The position numbers and the translations under genes were made by a program. A stretch of 64,000 nucleotides of DNA from Onchocerca lupi (Eukaryota > Nematoda > Chromadorea > Rhabditida > Onchocercidae), in contig JAOVVO010000007.1 of assembly GCA_028564675.1 (NCBI GenBank), forward strand, positions 1 to 64,000, read 5' to 3'. Below are positions 53,012-64,000 of this stretch, piece by piece; the stretch's first letter is position 1, and each line of letters opens with the position of its first letter. The notes under the pieces are model-generated. The model made no database searches and was not told where the DNA came from. It saw only the letters and a list, made by a program, of their open reading frames with translations.

Positions 53012-54114
53012 TTACTTATCATACACACAAGCATCATCTTCTGTTGTTTTAAATTGTATATAAGCGTCGACTATAGAGACTCTTTGTTTCAAACTTTTTA
53101 AAACTTTTTCACGCACTTCGTATGTGCCAAGCATTGTGTTCGGGCCATTAAGATTTGCAAATATTGTCTTTGGGACAAATGGAACTTCGGGAATTTTTGA
53201 ACCAATCATTTCATCTCTCTCTTCGCAGCGAACTATAATATCCTTGCTTTTTGAAATCATAGAATTAATCACATATGTCAGAAAGACCACGAATTAACCA
53301 ACCGGTAAGAAAAAAGATCTACGAAAAAAAAAGTTTTGTCAAGAAAAGATGAAAAAAAAAAAAAAAGCTTACTTTTGCATAAGTCCGTAGAGCTGATCTG
53401 ACTTGAAATGTAACTGTCATCCGGTAATGAACCATTTGATGATGATGATAAAGTATCTTTGAAAGACGACGTAATGGGCAGTAAAGTTGAACAAAGAAAT
53501 AGTTGTGAATGACAAAATCGATGCTAAAAACAAAATAAAAAGAGATTCCTTCCAAAAAATACATAAAAATTCTATTAAATACAATCAATTCACTTTTACC
53601 TCATAATCAACTTTTATAAAATCAACTTCAACTGCCGGAAATCTAGCAAAGAATTCAAAAGAGATGTCTAGCGAACTTTCCATTTCATCTGCATCAGATT
53701 GGCTCCTTGAACTAGTTAACCAACTGAAAAGCTCGGTGTATTTTCAGATTAAATCTTTTAACATAATCTGCTTACATTCAAAACTCATTTAAAGAAACTT
53801 AAGATTCTCAAGTATAGAAGTAGCAATTTTAAATGTTGAAGAAATTTCGAAATTAAAAAACCTAATTTACCTCGAAAGTAGAGATTTTTTATTTACCGGA
53901 TTTTTCTTATTACAAGATTCTCTTTTTCTATAGATCAATGACAAAAAAAGAACAAGAGATAAATTTCGCATTTGAACGATAAATTTGTTTCAAAGAAATC
54001 TATAAAAAAATTACTCACCTTTTACGCCGCCGTTGACAAGGCGACAACAGTGCTCGATCTGTGCCCCCTCGGCTTCGATCACGACTTACATTTACGAGAG
54101 GCAGGCGCGAAGAA
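53012..54114 (-). CDS. Likely C-terminal exons of the RNF207-like gene
   Basis: Five minus-strand exons join in phase: 54019-54114, 53871-53927, 53600-53723, 53373-53523 and 53012-53232. They have no start codon of their own. The first exon needs two bases before it, which is exactly what the cryptic donor TT|GTAAAG at 54537 in the RNF207-like last exon would supply, so these are probably an alternative or main continuation (813 aa in total). The segment is basic and Ser-rich at first (VSRDRSRGGTDRALLSP, QRRRKRRKRESCNKKN), then acidic (SDADEMESSLDISFEFFARF), then Ser-rich (SSSSNGSLPDDSYISSQISS). It ends with a charged part (IRCEERDEMIGSKIPEVPF, GTYEVREKVLKSLKQRVS) and TTEDDACVYDK. No domain was recognised. 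The last exon could also splice on at 53014 (AA|GTAAAA). Confidence 0.55.
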
Positions 54115-54532
54115 CTGAAAAAATTGGACGATATGAAAAGAAATGAAATATAACAAGTCTTGGTGTACATGTAGTTATAGCGGGCAAAATAAAGGAAACT
54201 TAAAGATGTTACAAACAATTTCCCACTAAGATATGCACACAAATTATTCCATTTCTTAAACCATAAGCTTAGAAAAACAGAAATTTTGATTAGAGAGGAA
54301 TGAAAAGGAAACGAGAGTCAGGATATATGGCCATAAGTTCAAAATAGGCAGAATAAGAAAACTCAAATAAACCAAAGAAAATCAAGATAGAATATCAAAA
54401 AAAAAAAAAAGAAATACATTCAACTAAGTTATGCCAAAATAGCTTAGTGATTCTGGAAAAAAAAAAGAAAAAACGCTTAATATTTCAATTATCTTCCTCA
54501 TCAAATAAAAAATTTTTGGAGTCTTATTTTCT

Positions 54533-57500
54533 TTACAAGACGCACTTGCCACCAGTAGATTTTTTCATTAATCTTTTTTGTTCTTTAGTGGTTTTCAAAC
54601 TTTTTTTAACTGCCGCAATTTTCATTTGTTCCTCTCGTCTCTTCTGGTCTTGAACTAGACGACGATTCTGTTCTTCCTGAAAATTGATAAAATGATTTAA
54701 AAAAATAAAAAATCTGTGGGTGCTATGATCAAAAATATAAAATGCAAGAAATGAAAGAATGTCCATTTCTGCGAATGAAAAAAACTGAACTAATTTATTT
54801 TTTCATTTTGAATTTGGAAAATGATTGTACATATCTTACTTTTTCGATAGCTTCAATCCTCTGCTGGCTATCCGGCTCAAGAGTGTTGATTTGCTGACAG
54901 ATAGTCTCCATTGGAGCTGGGTCTGGCCTGTGACATCGTTTGTGATCGATTACGGATGTTACAGCAGCTAAACAAACAGCATACGGTTTGAACTGCTTCG
55001 CCGCATTGACAATATGGCATGCCTTCTCACGTAGTGTTATTATTTCCTCAATCTAGAAATCACGGAAATATTTGAAGAGCAAATCAAATAATTATGCTAT
55101 TGCAAAAACAAAAAGTGTACAAATCCATTATGTATGTGTGATATATACATGGTGCATATCTTATGACATTTTATCTAGATGAAACTAGAAATAGATGAAC
55201 CGAAAGAACAGACTTGGGTTAAATTAAAAAATCAATGACCAAATTCCAGTGAAACATTAAAAATTAACTATATTAATAACTGAAACTTATTATCCAGAAT
55301 AACCAGCTGATGCTGTAGAGCGCCTTACCTTTTCCCTAAATAGAACTTGCTGTCTGCGAACTCTGTCCAGTTCTTCCTGCCATATCTGTTGCAGTTGAGG
55401 TTGCAAATCACTGACAACTGCAGAATGCTGACCCACTCTTATATCCAAATCTTTGCATCTAAGGCAGCATAAAGGTATTTTAACCTATTTTTCCCAATCA
55501 AAAGGAAGTCTCGAAATAGAAATAAAGCCTGTAAAAACTAGATTATCAAAAGAAAAAAGAGATTCTGGTGAGTGTCGCCTTTCATACAGGTTTACAGTGC
55601 TGGTTTGTTCTATGGTTGCACACTAAAGAGATCTAAGTTGTACCAATATATATCTAGAAATTCTGCTTAAAAATAACCAATCAACATTAGAGAAGTGGAA
55701 ATCGTCTAATAAAAAATTTCCAATTTGGTAAAAAGTGATTTGAAACAGGCAATCTCCAAATTTTACTGGTGGAAAACAGTAATGGAAAGATGCAAAGAGA
55801 AGGACTAATTCCATAAAATAACCTAATAAATCTCCTTTTTCTTGAACTAAATGATTATTTCTAAAATTTCTGAGAATGATTTACCTGTGGATGAGGTCAG
55901 TCATAGAATCCTTCTCAATGATACACCGTCGCAGCGTCAAATCTCTTTGTAACTCTTGTACCTTTTTACTAAGTTTCGTCATTTCGTGATTATATTGTTG
56001 AAGTGGAGTTTCCACTTTAGTGAACTGCTCACCAAATGCACCAGCCAGATCAACAACTAACTGATATTTACTCAGCAATAACTGGCATCCGTTTACAACA
56101 CTGGATCTAGAAAATATTTACAAAATTTAAAAATTAGATAAACAAACTGAAAATAAAGTTAGTCACAAAACAATCTTATCCAGTAACTATCTGTCGTAAA
56201 ATTTCGTACCCAGAACGTCTTACGAAACTATTCTTAGGAGATATAGCTCCACAGTTCCTTTCATTTCCGTCACTACCACTGCTTACACTGGTGCATAACA
56301 AAAAGGAAGACAGCCCAAGGAACGGCTCCAAAGCTTTATTGAATTCCTCTCGGCTATTCATTGTTAATTCGCCAGTGTACTGCGGCTTTTCACACTGCAT
56401 TGATATTAATGACTGAAAATGTTTTTTCAAAATTCCTTACTTTTTAAACAGTTAAGGCTACTAATGAATAAAACAAAATTAAACTCAGAAATCACTAACA
56501 AACTTTTAATATGACACAAAAAAAAGAGATTTTACTTACTTGAATTCTTTTGAGCAAATCTGTATAACATTGTAAAAAGTCAAGTTTTGAGGCAGAGGAG
56601 CAGAAAATTGAGGCACTCAACAAGCATAGTCGTATCGTTGGCTGAAAAAAATGCGCTTTGATTGATTTAAAATAAAAAAGGAAGAACATACTACTAATCA
56701 CTAATCCTGAATTAGAGAAAGAACCAATCTTGACAATAACCTGTAAGGATGTAAGCTGTCTCATTTGCTCACGGAAGTGTTGGATACGTGTATCCATTTC
56801 TTCGTCAAGTTTCTTCAATAAACGATCTCGGACTGTCAGTAGCGTATCGGTCATTTCTTGGCAAGTTTGTCGAATGCTGAAAACTAAGAAGTGAAAAATT
56901 TTGCAAAAATAATAAATAAGACAGATTAAATTATAAAACAAAACGCAATTTTCAAGATTTATTTTTTCTCGCATGATAGAGAAATAGGTGGTAGTCAAAT
57001 AGCTTAAATCAGATTAGTACCAGGTTATAGATTGGTACCAAGGAAAAAAAAGCATGGCCTGTTCACTCAATTCAAGTTGTAAAATTTCAAATTCAATTTG
57101 GTTCCGAACATATTATTTTGAATTGAAAAAAAAAAAAAAAAAAAAAAGGACAGAACCTTTCACAGGCAACACGGTGACTCTCGGCAAGTTCGGAAGCTAA
57201 GCGTCTTCTTAACTGCAACTGCTCGCCAACATCGCCCTGAAATGAAACAGTAGAACAGGTCATTTTCAATGAAAATTTGATTTGAAAAATGAACTTAATT
57301 CATAAAGCATACTTGAAATGCGCGCAATCTGACAGTTGCTTTGTCCAGTTTTTCACAACCCATTTTGTGTGCAGCGTCAATTTGAACGAGATGATGCCTT
57401 GAATGCAAAAACACAAACAACCTTTTTTAAGAAATATATTAATTTTAGGAATAGGTAAATAAATGCTTATAAATATGAAAAGCTTTGTTTTCTTCCTATT

Positions 57501-58915
57501 TTACTCCAATTCCGTTTTTGAGAAGTAAACCATAACTTTTTTAATCAAGATTACTGGGACGTAATTTAAGATTAAATGGATGTAATAAATAAAACAATAT
57601 TCATGCTCACTGAAATATGTACTACTAATAATATGTCACACAAAAAAAATATTGGACATTCTAGAGCGGTTTTTTGAGCAAATAAGGCAGCTTCAACTGA
57701 TCTTATCAACAAGCTTTTTTGAACTGACGATAAGATAGCAACTTTTTCAAAATTAAAAGATGTAGTTAAAAAATTGGAAAACTGACCTTGAATCAAAAGC
57801 AGCATTATTAAAACATACAATGCATGCTAAATTACGATTTTCCATCGAATACAGGATATAAGGTTCTCCATGTGTTGGACAGGTCATACGTCCCTTGACT
57901 CGTGCTCGCTCTTCCAAAGGTACAACTCGATGAGTAGCAAACATTCGAGCCTAAAATCTCTTGTAAGATGTAAAGTTTCCGAAATCATAAATAGAACCAG
58001 TAATAACGCAATGAATATTCATGTTTTATAAGCCAATCTCTGTGTACAAAATCCATCCATATCACTTTGACTAATGGAATGACAAGGCAAACATAGGGCT
58101 AACTTACCTGATGTGTACTATGTCGGCAACGATTACAAAGAGCCTGTTGACAAGTTTCACAGAAATGCATCGGTTGTGATATCTTAAATTATTTTTACTG
58201 ATTTTTTTGCTGAAGTGCACTGAAAAAAATAGAAACATAAATCCCTACATCCTACAGATTTTATATCTGAATAACAGTGCAAAAAACTCAAACTTTTTCC
58301 TGGAATTCCGGTATCAGAAGTAGAACACGTAATAATGTAGTAAACACTCATGTTCTATCAGCCAATTTCTTTCGGAATAAAATTCATATGCAGCTCAGAA
58401 CTTCTTTACCTGGTCACAGTTAGCACATATGTCAGCTGTTTCATGACTGGTATCAATTAAAAATGAAAGCAAATTATCCGGACATACTTCACCATCAATT
58501 GATGCGCCACATACAGGGCATGTTTTGCGATTTTGAATGCATTCACGACAGTAATTGTGCTGACAAGGTAAACGAACAGGTGATGAGAATTCCTAAATAA
58601 AAACTTCAAAACTTTATTTATTTTTTTTTCTCGAAAGACTTAATGATTTGGAATTAAGAAATGCGTTGTCATGGTAAAGTTAACTGGGAAAATCTAAGTG
58701 AATATAATTTTGCTCGATATAACCACGAAATAAAAAATTGTAATTGGTAATTACAACGGACCTCATAATTTCTAATTTAAACAATAAGTTGGACAAAACA
58801 GCCACAATCTGAATAAGTCAATATAATATAAACAAATTTAAAAAAATAAAAATACTTGGTCGCATATGAGACATTCTAGTGGATTTCTCGACTCCACATT
58901 CTCTAGCTTGAACAT
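54533..58915 (-). CDS. RNF207-like RING/B-box/coiled-coil protein
   Basis: Probable E3 ubiquitin ligase. Vertebrate RNF207 is a muscle protein that modulates the hERG potassium channel. Thirteen exons in phase: 58856-58915, 58410-58592, 58108-58182, 57787-57950, 57313-57397, 57157-57236, 56741-56876, 56540-56641, 56210-56412, 55885-56106, 55329-55458, 54840-55052 and 54533-54676 (598 aa). The start MFKLENVESRNPLECLICDQ leads straight into a C3HC4 RING (CLIC, CQHNYCREC, CPVC). Next come a first B-box (CANCDQ, CETCQQALCNRCRHSTH, RMFATH), a second (CPTHGEPYILYS, CIVCF), and a long coiled-coil part with VQELQRDLTLRRCIIEKDSM, as in RNF207. It ends in a charged helix (QDQKRREEQMKIAAVKKSLK) and KCVL. 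A donor two bases before the stop may extend it to 53012. Confidence 0.88.
57126..57147. repeat. Poly(A) tract, 22 nt
   Basis: Pure A run in an RNF207-like intron, just below the exon at 57157-57236; on the minus (sense) strand it is a T run. Confidence 0.85.
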
Positions 58916-60462
58916 TAGCAGCGAGGATGAGCATGCCATCAACCATCATTTCATAAGCGTTTAACCGCTGGAGAAATTTCTGTAACCTACTTGGCATACA
59001 CAAAACAGAATTGATTAATCCATTTCTTCCGGCCAAAAACAAACTTTAAAAGCAAATACCGTCATTCCCAACGTAATCTACTACCTCCTATCATTAAATC
59101 CTTCAATTCTTGACGCATTCACGTAGTTTTTGGACTAATCTAAGAAGATTTAGGCATTGAGGAAAACAAAACAATATAGTTCCTTCAAATTCTGAAAGCC
59201 AAACAGAAAAATGCAAGAATCACGGGTCATTAAACAAGATCCAATTTTATATCAAAAATCAATGTATTCAAATTACAAAAAAATGATACTTCGTATCATC
59301 CCGATTTTCGCAAAATTTTACACTGTGCTGCACTTTCTTCTTCATACAGCAATAGTTAGAACAAGAAAAAAAAAATTAGTCAGGTTTCATGAATCCACTC
59401 ATGTATTCGAAATAGATAAAAATAGATTTATTCCATAATCACCTCATAAAATTAACATCCAATAACCATAAAAAGGAAATATTAAAATTATCACGTTAAA
59501 AACAGAGTAAACGAATATCGAATATTCCAATGGAATTTCCAAAACTATGGCATCTATTATTATAACAAAACTTTACAAGAATAAGGCTGACTCTCTAAAC
59601 TTGACGCTCAATAAATCTGATAAGATGAATTTTTTTGGAATATTTAGAAATAACGAAGAAAATACTCTGCCGACTGGAATCCGTACATAGATAAAAAAAA
59701 GATAAAAAAAACTCAAATTCATCCGATACTTTAAAAAAAAAAATTATCTGCCTGACTCAAAAAATAAAATAACAAAGCACAAATTACATCATTATATCGA
59801 AATTAGCAAAGGGCCTAGAGACTACAGACTACCGTTAGAAATAATAATACCAGATTTGAAATGTTTGGTTTCAATAAAGCTCTCGTTGCAAATAGAAATT
59901 CCAACTTAATTCTATAACAAACCAAAACAAAAAAGTAATGATATCATAATAATATTGTAAAATTTTTCTAAACTAAATTCTTTGAGCATGAAAGTATGTG
60001 CTCAAGAAAGTCTTAAGCAAACATAATTCCATACATGAAAACTAAACCTCTTGATTCAATACAATAATTGTATTTGAAAAGACTTTAACTAAAATGACAT
60101 TCATTAAAACAATAATAAAAGTAGAGATTCCTTTTCTTATACAAGGCAAAATAATTTCTGTTTGAAAGAAGAAAAATGAATTGCGATTACTTCTGGATTA
60201 CTTATAATAAAAAGGTAACTTCTCCAACAGATCAAAAGGAAATGATTATGCTCCATACCAACAATATCCATCAATTTTACATTGCACAAAATAATTAGAA
60301 TAAAATCCGCAAAATAATTATTAATCATTCACAGGATGAATAGTTGAAACCAGGAAATACACAAAAAGAAAAAATAAAATAAAACTATTCCCTTAGCAAA
60401 TTATGAAAATGTTTACCATGGCAATCAAGAAACTAATTGAAAAATCTAATAACAAAATCAAT
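58916..60462. other. Intergenic between two minus-strand genes
   Basis: 5' region of the RNF207-like gene and 3' flank of TMED10. On the minus strand AG sites lie within 70 bases upstream of the ATG, one of which may accept the spliced leader. No exon or RNA gene was recognised. Confidence 0.5.
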
Positions 60463-62033
60463 TCAATCGATCAGTTTCTTGGCCTTAAAATATCGACGAA
60501 GATATAGCACTTGCCAAATGGCCAAACTGAGAAGACATAACATCGAAAATATACTCAAATACAATACTCGGCTGTTTGTTGATTCTGAAGATTTATTAAT
60601 TTAGAAATATTTTTTAATGAAAAAAATATTTTTTATATCAGAACAGCTAGTGTATTCGTACAGTCAATGAATTTTAGTCCCAGAAACGACAACTACAATA
60701 TCCTCCATTTTTTCCGCTCTATGAACTCAACTCCGACATATATTTAAACTGCATGTTGGATGTTATTTAAGAAAAAGACATTCAATTTTTTATGAGTATG
60801 AGAAATGCGGTTGGAAAATCGCGTAAAATATGAAAAGTCAATTGACAGAATGCGAAATTGGTGCTTGAAAAAGATGGCTCCAGAAAAATGGGAGGCAACT
60901 TCAAAATTTAAAAGAGTGTATTAAGAAGTTCAAATCAGAAAAAATTTTTTAAAAAATATTTGATTCCATAATCATCAAAAATATCTTACCATTTGTAGTT
61001 CTCATCTCCTCTTCCCTTTGTCGCATGTAAGCAAAATCTTGAACAATCGAATCAGACAAATCCTCCAAACTAAAAAAATGGTGTCAGAAACTTCAACAAT
61101 TGAGAAATAATGATTTAATAACTTGAATTCAACAAAATAACATAGATAAACTAGCAGTACTTTTTGAGTGATTAAATTTTTTGCCTCCGAAAAACTTCGG
61201 AAAGGAACTAAAAAAAGAACTAAAACGAATACAACACTTTCCTTACCGTCTTAATTCAACTTCTAGTGGTTTTAACTGTTCCGCCTCGGCAACTGCATTA
61301 TAATTTTTGGCTTCCACACCTCGTTTCATATCTAAGTAAACTTCACGATTCCCACCTCGAACATCTAAATAAAAGAAAATTCGGAAGGCAAATCAATAAT
61401 ACCTTCAACTTAACCTCAACATATTTAGATTACAACAGTAGCACTTCGAAAAGACGGTTCATCCAGTGCTTCATAACTTTAATTTTTTGTTATAAAATAC
61501 CCAAAATAGTAACAAACTTGGTGGAGAATGTGTACTGAAACATATTTCAAAGATATCATATTCGTCAGCTGTGAACGCAAATTTGCCACTGGTTTCAGTA
61601 AAACGTTCCCGCTGATATAATGTGTGACCCCTAGTATCTGTTACCTGAAATAAAATGAAATTCTTCTCTGAAGCGGATCAAATGCCATCATATTATTGCA
61701 TTTCGGAACTAACAAAAGTAGTTAAATTACGACTCGCACTCAAATTATGACTTCAATACTCAACAAAAGATATAATGCATGCTGAATTAGCATTTGACTT
61801 AATTCTATACTTCGACATTTATTATCTACAGAAAATGGCTAACTTACATGGACAGAAGTAATATGGCCCGTAGTATCGGCAAATTCATACGATCCAGTGA
61901 CGACCACATTCTTATGTATTTCCTCCTTCAAACATTTCTTACCATTCGGTGGGACGTAAAAACGAAGACATGTTGTCTGTGAAATGAACACGATAACGAG
62001 AAAGAGAATGGCATCCATAAGCATTATACGCAT
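60463..62033 (-). CDS. tmed-10: p24-family cargo receptor TMED10
   Basis: Type I membrane protein cycling between ER and Golgi in COPI/COPII vesicles, involved in sorting GPI-anchored and other cargo. Five exons: 61848-62033, 61536-61644, 61247-61364, 60990-61069 and 60463-60584 (204 aa, the family's usual length). A signal peptide (MLMDAILFLVIVFISQTTC) is followed by the GOLD domain with its two cysteines (KKCLKEEIHKNVVVTGSYE ... YDIFEICF). Then come VYLDMKRGVEAKNY and the coiled-coil LKPLEVELRRLEDLSDSIV, and a single membrane segment (SIFSMLCLLSLAIWQVLYL). The tail RRYFKAKKLID carries the aromatic and KK coat-binding signals. All hallmark segments match TMED10 rather than other p24 subfamilies. 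Its 5' end faces the YIPF4-like gene. Confidence 0.94.
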
Positions 62034-62714
62034 TGTTCTTGATGTCTAGTAAATTAAATCAATTTCAATGGATTTATCTAAATAATCTATACGAGAGATA
62101 ATTGAGCTCGCGTTTCATTAAATTTGAAATCAACGCAAAGTGAAAGAATTGTGAAAAACAGTATAATATAATCACGCAGTTAACTAGAAATATTTACAGA
62201 AAGCTCTATCACATTCCTATGGGCTTCAGAATTTTACTCCTTCAACTGCACCTTTCATCTAATCATTAATTGAGAACTCTACAATTTTATTTAAATTCTC
62301 GAAATGTACGTCGTCGAATATAATTTATAAGCAGTGAAAATGCGTCCGCCAAAAATGATCTCCCCTCCCCTCACCTCTCACGTAATACCGCACGTCCGAA
62401 TCCTGAGCACACCACAACTCCACCCAGTCACTGCCAAATCACTGATGGCCAGTGTATTCGACAATGGCTTTCTCCTTATCGTATTATGAAACTTCGAGCG
62501 TCTCACCGGAGATGACAGCTAATGGATCTTAGTTTCCTTGCGGGCCGTGAATACCGTGAACATTCTCAATTTTCATCAGTTTTCTAATTTCATGTGAAAT
62601 AGTATGTCTTTACGTAAACTTTAAGTAGGCTTCACGTGAACTGACCTAAAGTTTTGCTTATCCGTTAACTTCTAGATTGGTTCACCTATGAAATACTGAT
62701 ATTTTCAGCTATAA
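62034..62714. promoter_or_regulatory. Shared upstream region, TMED10 / YIPF4
   Basis: 0.68-kb gap between two divergent starts. The section 62340-62560 is less AT-rich than its surroundings and contains a pyrimidine run (CTCCCCTCCCCTCACCTCTC). A perfect E-box CACGTG lies at 62633-62638, about 80 bases before the YIPF4 ATG. A splice-acceptor-like ATATTTTCAG ends at 62708. A bidirectional promoter is likely by position, but this is inference. Confidence 0.5.
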
Positions 62715-63910
62715 ATGGATCCACCTCTGGTCGCATCACAAGATAAAATAAGAAATGAACATACAGCTGTAGATCTCAGTGCTATTGCTGCTGACATTCC
62801 CGCGGATAATCTGGGTTTTTTTGATTCTGTTGAACACAGTAATCAAGAAGGAGGTATTTAATTTGCTTTTGTCCGTTGAGATATATGTTCAAAATGACCA
62901 AGCAAGACATGTCTTTTTGCTTCAGATATTGTTACTTTGCATTGTATTTCTCTCTGGTTAAATACTTGACTTTTGACCCTAAGCATACATCATTCTTCAG
63001 ACATAACTCGATTGTTTAGTTCGTTTTAACTCGTCCCTTTTGTGCTGTATGAAATAGCTCTAGAAGCGTTGGCGTTTTGGATCCATTTTAGAAAAATATA
63101 TGATAAAAACGAGATAAAATATACGATAAAAAATTTGTAGTTTATCAACTACAAATTTTTTCTAGATTATAACATTTCGGGGACTATATCAACAACGAAC
63201 GTTGAGAGTTTTGGTGGAACCTATTATCGGAATATTATACAAGGTGGATATACCAGTCGTCTCCTTGAAAATCGAGGATTTGGTTGGCTTTTAGACGTTG
63301 ATGATGATATAGTCGACTTTCAAAAACCTTTATTGTAAGTATTATTTTTGTAGATTTCTGACAATTTTTCAATAACGCTATTTTTTACGTACTAACGAAT
63401 TAACAACATCCATTAGATTTTGTTAATTCATTAGTACGTAAAAATCTTTGCAACAGATTATGAAGCGATATGTGAGAGTTGTTTAATGAATTAGAGTGAA
63501 ACTACTTTTTGAGGACTTCACTTTCGATATTAATTATGCTTTTAATGAAAATGTCAATCTTTTAAACTATTCATGATTTTTCCTGTCTCAATATCCATTG
63601 CTTCTGAGAAAAAAAAAAAAGTGTTATAGTATTTAGAAGTGTTTTTCTTATTTGATGCTTTCACAAACTTTTTTTTTGCACTCATATTATCAAAGTCACT
63701 TTCAAAGCACCACTGTTTTTCAATTCGTGTTAAAATTCAGAGAAGAATTAGATATTGATTTATCGGATATCTATTATAAAGTGTGTTGTGTATTATTTCC
63801 GCTGCCTTATTTTCGACTGAAATTATGTATCGTTCGAGAATCGCCTGATTTCTGGGGACCATTATTTATTGTTTCAACCTATGCTTTATTATCATTGTAC
63901 GGACAGCTAA
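62715..63910 (+). CDS. YIPF4-type Golgi membrane protein (5' part)
   Basis: Yip1-domain protein of the Golgi, thought to act in vesicle trafficking with Rab GTPases. Three exons are visible: 62715-62853, 63166-63334 and 63741-63910; the rest lies beyond the window. The start MDPPLVASQDK follows a trans-splice-like acceptor by six bases. The N-terminal cytoplasmic part has ENRGFGWLLDVDDD and KPLLEELDIDLSDIYYKV, which match the conserved YIPF4 block (RGYGWLLEVEDD ... KPLLEELDIDLKDIYYK). It is followed by FPLP, SPDFWGPLFIV and the first membrane segment (STYALLSLYGQL). The last donor is CTAA|GTGTAC at 63911. Introns 1 and 2 each contain a strong hairpin. Confidence 0.9.
63128..63161. repeat. Perfect 15-bp hairpin next to 3' splice site
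   Basis: Arms 63128-63142 and 63147-63161 are exact reverse complements around a 4-nt loop (TATC). The stem ends two bases before the acceptor AG region (TCTAG, AG at 63164-63165) of YIPF4 intron 1, so in the pre-mRNA it would cover the polypyrimidine tract. Confidence 0.9.
63382..63444. repeat. 25-bp hairpin in YIPF4 intron 2
   Basis: Arms 63382-63406 and 63420-63444 pair at 24 of 25 positions around a 13-nt loop, in the second intron of the YIPF4-like gene. The near-perfect stem and small loop could suit a MITE remnant or a small-RNA precursor. Confidence 0.85.
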
Positions 63911-64000
63911 GTGTACGAGTTTTTTTAAAGAATAATTTTGATTGTCTGGCTAAGGAATCCAGTGTGTTCAAATTTAGGAACACTAAATAAAAATGAGAGA

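Noticed and set aside
54533..54560. C-terminal prenylation (CAAX) box in the RNF207-like protein
   Set aside because: The protein ends KCVL, so the cysteine is third from the end instead of fourth; it is not a CAAX box.
61536..61644. Apparent frameshift in TMED10 exon 2
   Set aside because: Re-reading the line at 61621 (TGTGTGACCC) restored the frame; the exon is intact.
1..64000. CRISPR arrays, bacterial operons, rRNA, 5S or spliced-leader RNA genes
   Set aside because: No repeat-spacer structure, Shine-Dalgarno-led gene strings, or conserved SL/5S sequence was seen on either strand.

Overview
The window looks like nuclear DNA of a nematode, most likely a filarial or related parasitic species. 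It is very AT-rich and has multi-exon genes with introns mostly of 100-800 bp, bounded by T-rich TTTTCAG acceptors. Several genes have a splice-acceptor-like site just upstream of the ATG with no obvious first exon, as expected for spliced-leader trans-splicing. The gene content is nematode-typical: a DB-module secreted protein, a bestrophin and a GLY-7-type GalNAc-transferase. No bacterial operons, CRISPR arrays, rRNA or convincing tRNA genes were seen. All gene models were built by hand from reading frames and splice phases; the family names come from remembered motifs, not searches.

Layout. 2.5-7.7 kb (+): a divergent Vasa/PL10-like DEAD-box helicase with 13 phase-consistent exons, one intron being GC-AG. 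10.6-12.0 kb (+): a secreted DB-module protein. 13.7-17.0 kb (+): a bestrophin-family channel. 18.2-19.7 kb: two 538-bp near-identical inverted arms around a 411-bp spacer, followed at once by a second 46-bp hairpin. 20-22.7 kb: scattered exon-like fragments I could not assemble. 24.5 kb (+): a 70-residue COP9 signalosome subunit 9 (CSN9/CSNAP) homologue. 25.3-30.5 kb (+): a polypeptide GalNAc-transferase most like GALNT7/GLY-7. 32.1-35.5 kb (+): a short-chain dehydrogenase/reductase of the retinol-dehydrogenase type.

35.9-41.5 kb holds weaker candidates: a minus-strand single-pass membrane protein, a small secreted protein with an apparent frameshift, and a plus-strand protein resembling the C-terminal ubiquitin-like region of ZFAND1. 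41.5-53 kb is gene-poor, with one CRE-plus-TATA promoter-like site. 53.0-58.9 kb (-): an RNF207-like RING/B-box/coiled-coil protein, probably with a nematode-specific C-terminal extension. 60.5-62.0 kb (-): a p24 cargo receptor (TMED10). 62.7 kb to the window end (+): the 5' part of a YIPF4-type Golgi protein, divergent from TMED10 across a 0.68-kb shared upstream region.

The genes do not form one pathway. GLY-7, TMED10 and YIPF4 all act in the early secretory pathway/Golgi, and TMED10 and YIPF4 may share a promoter region.
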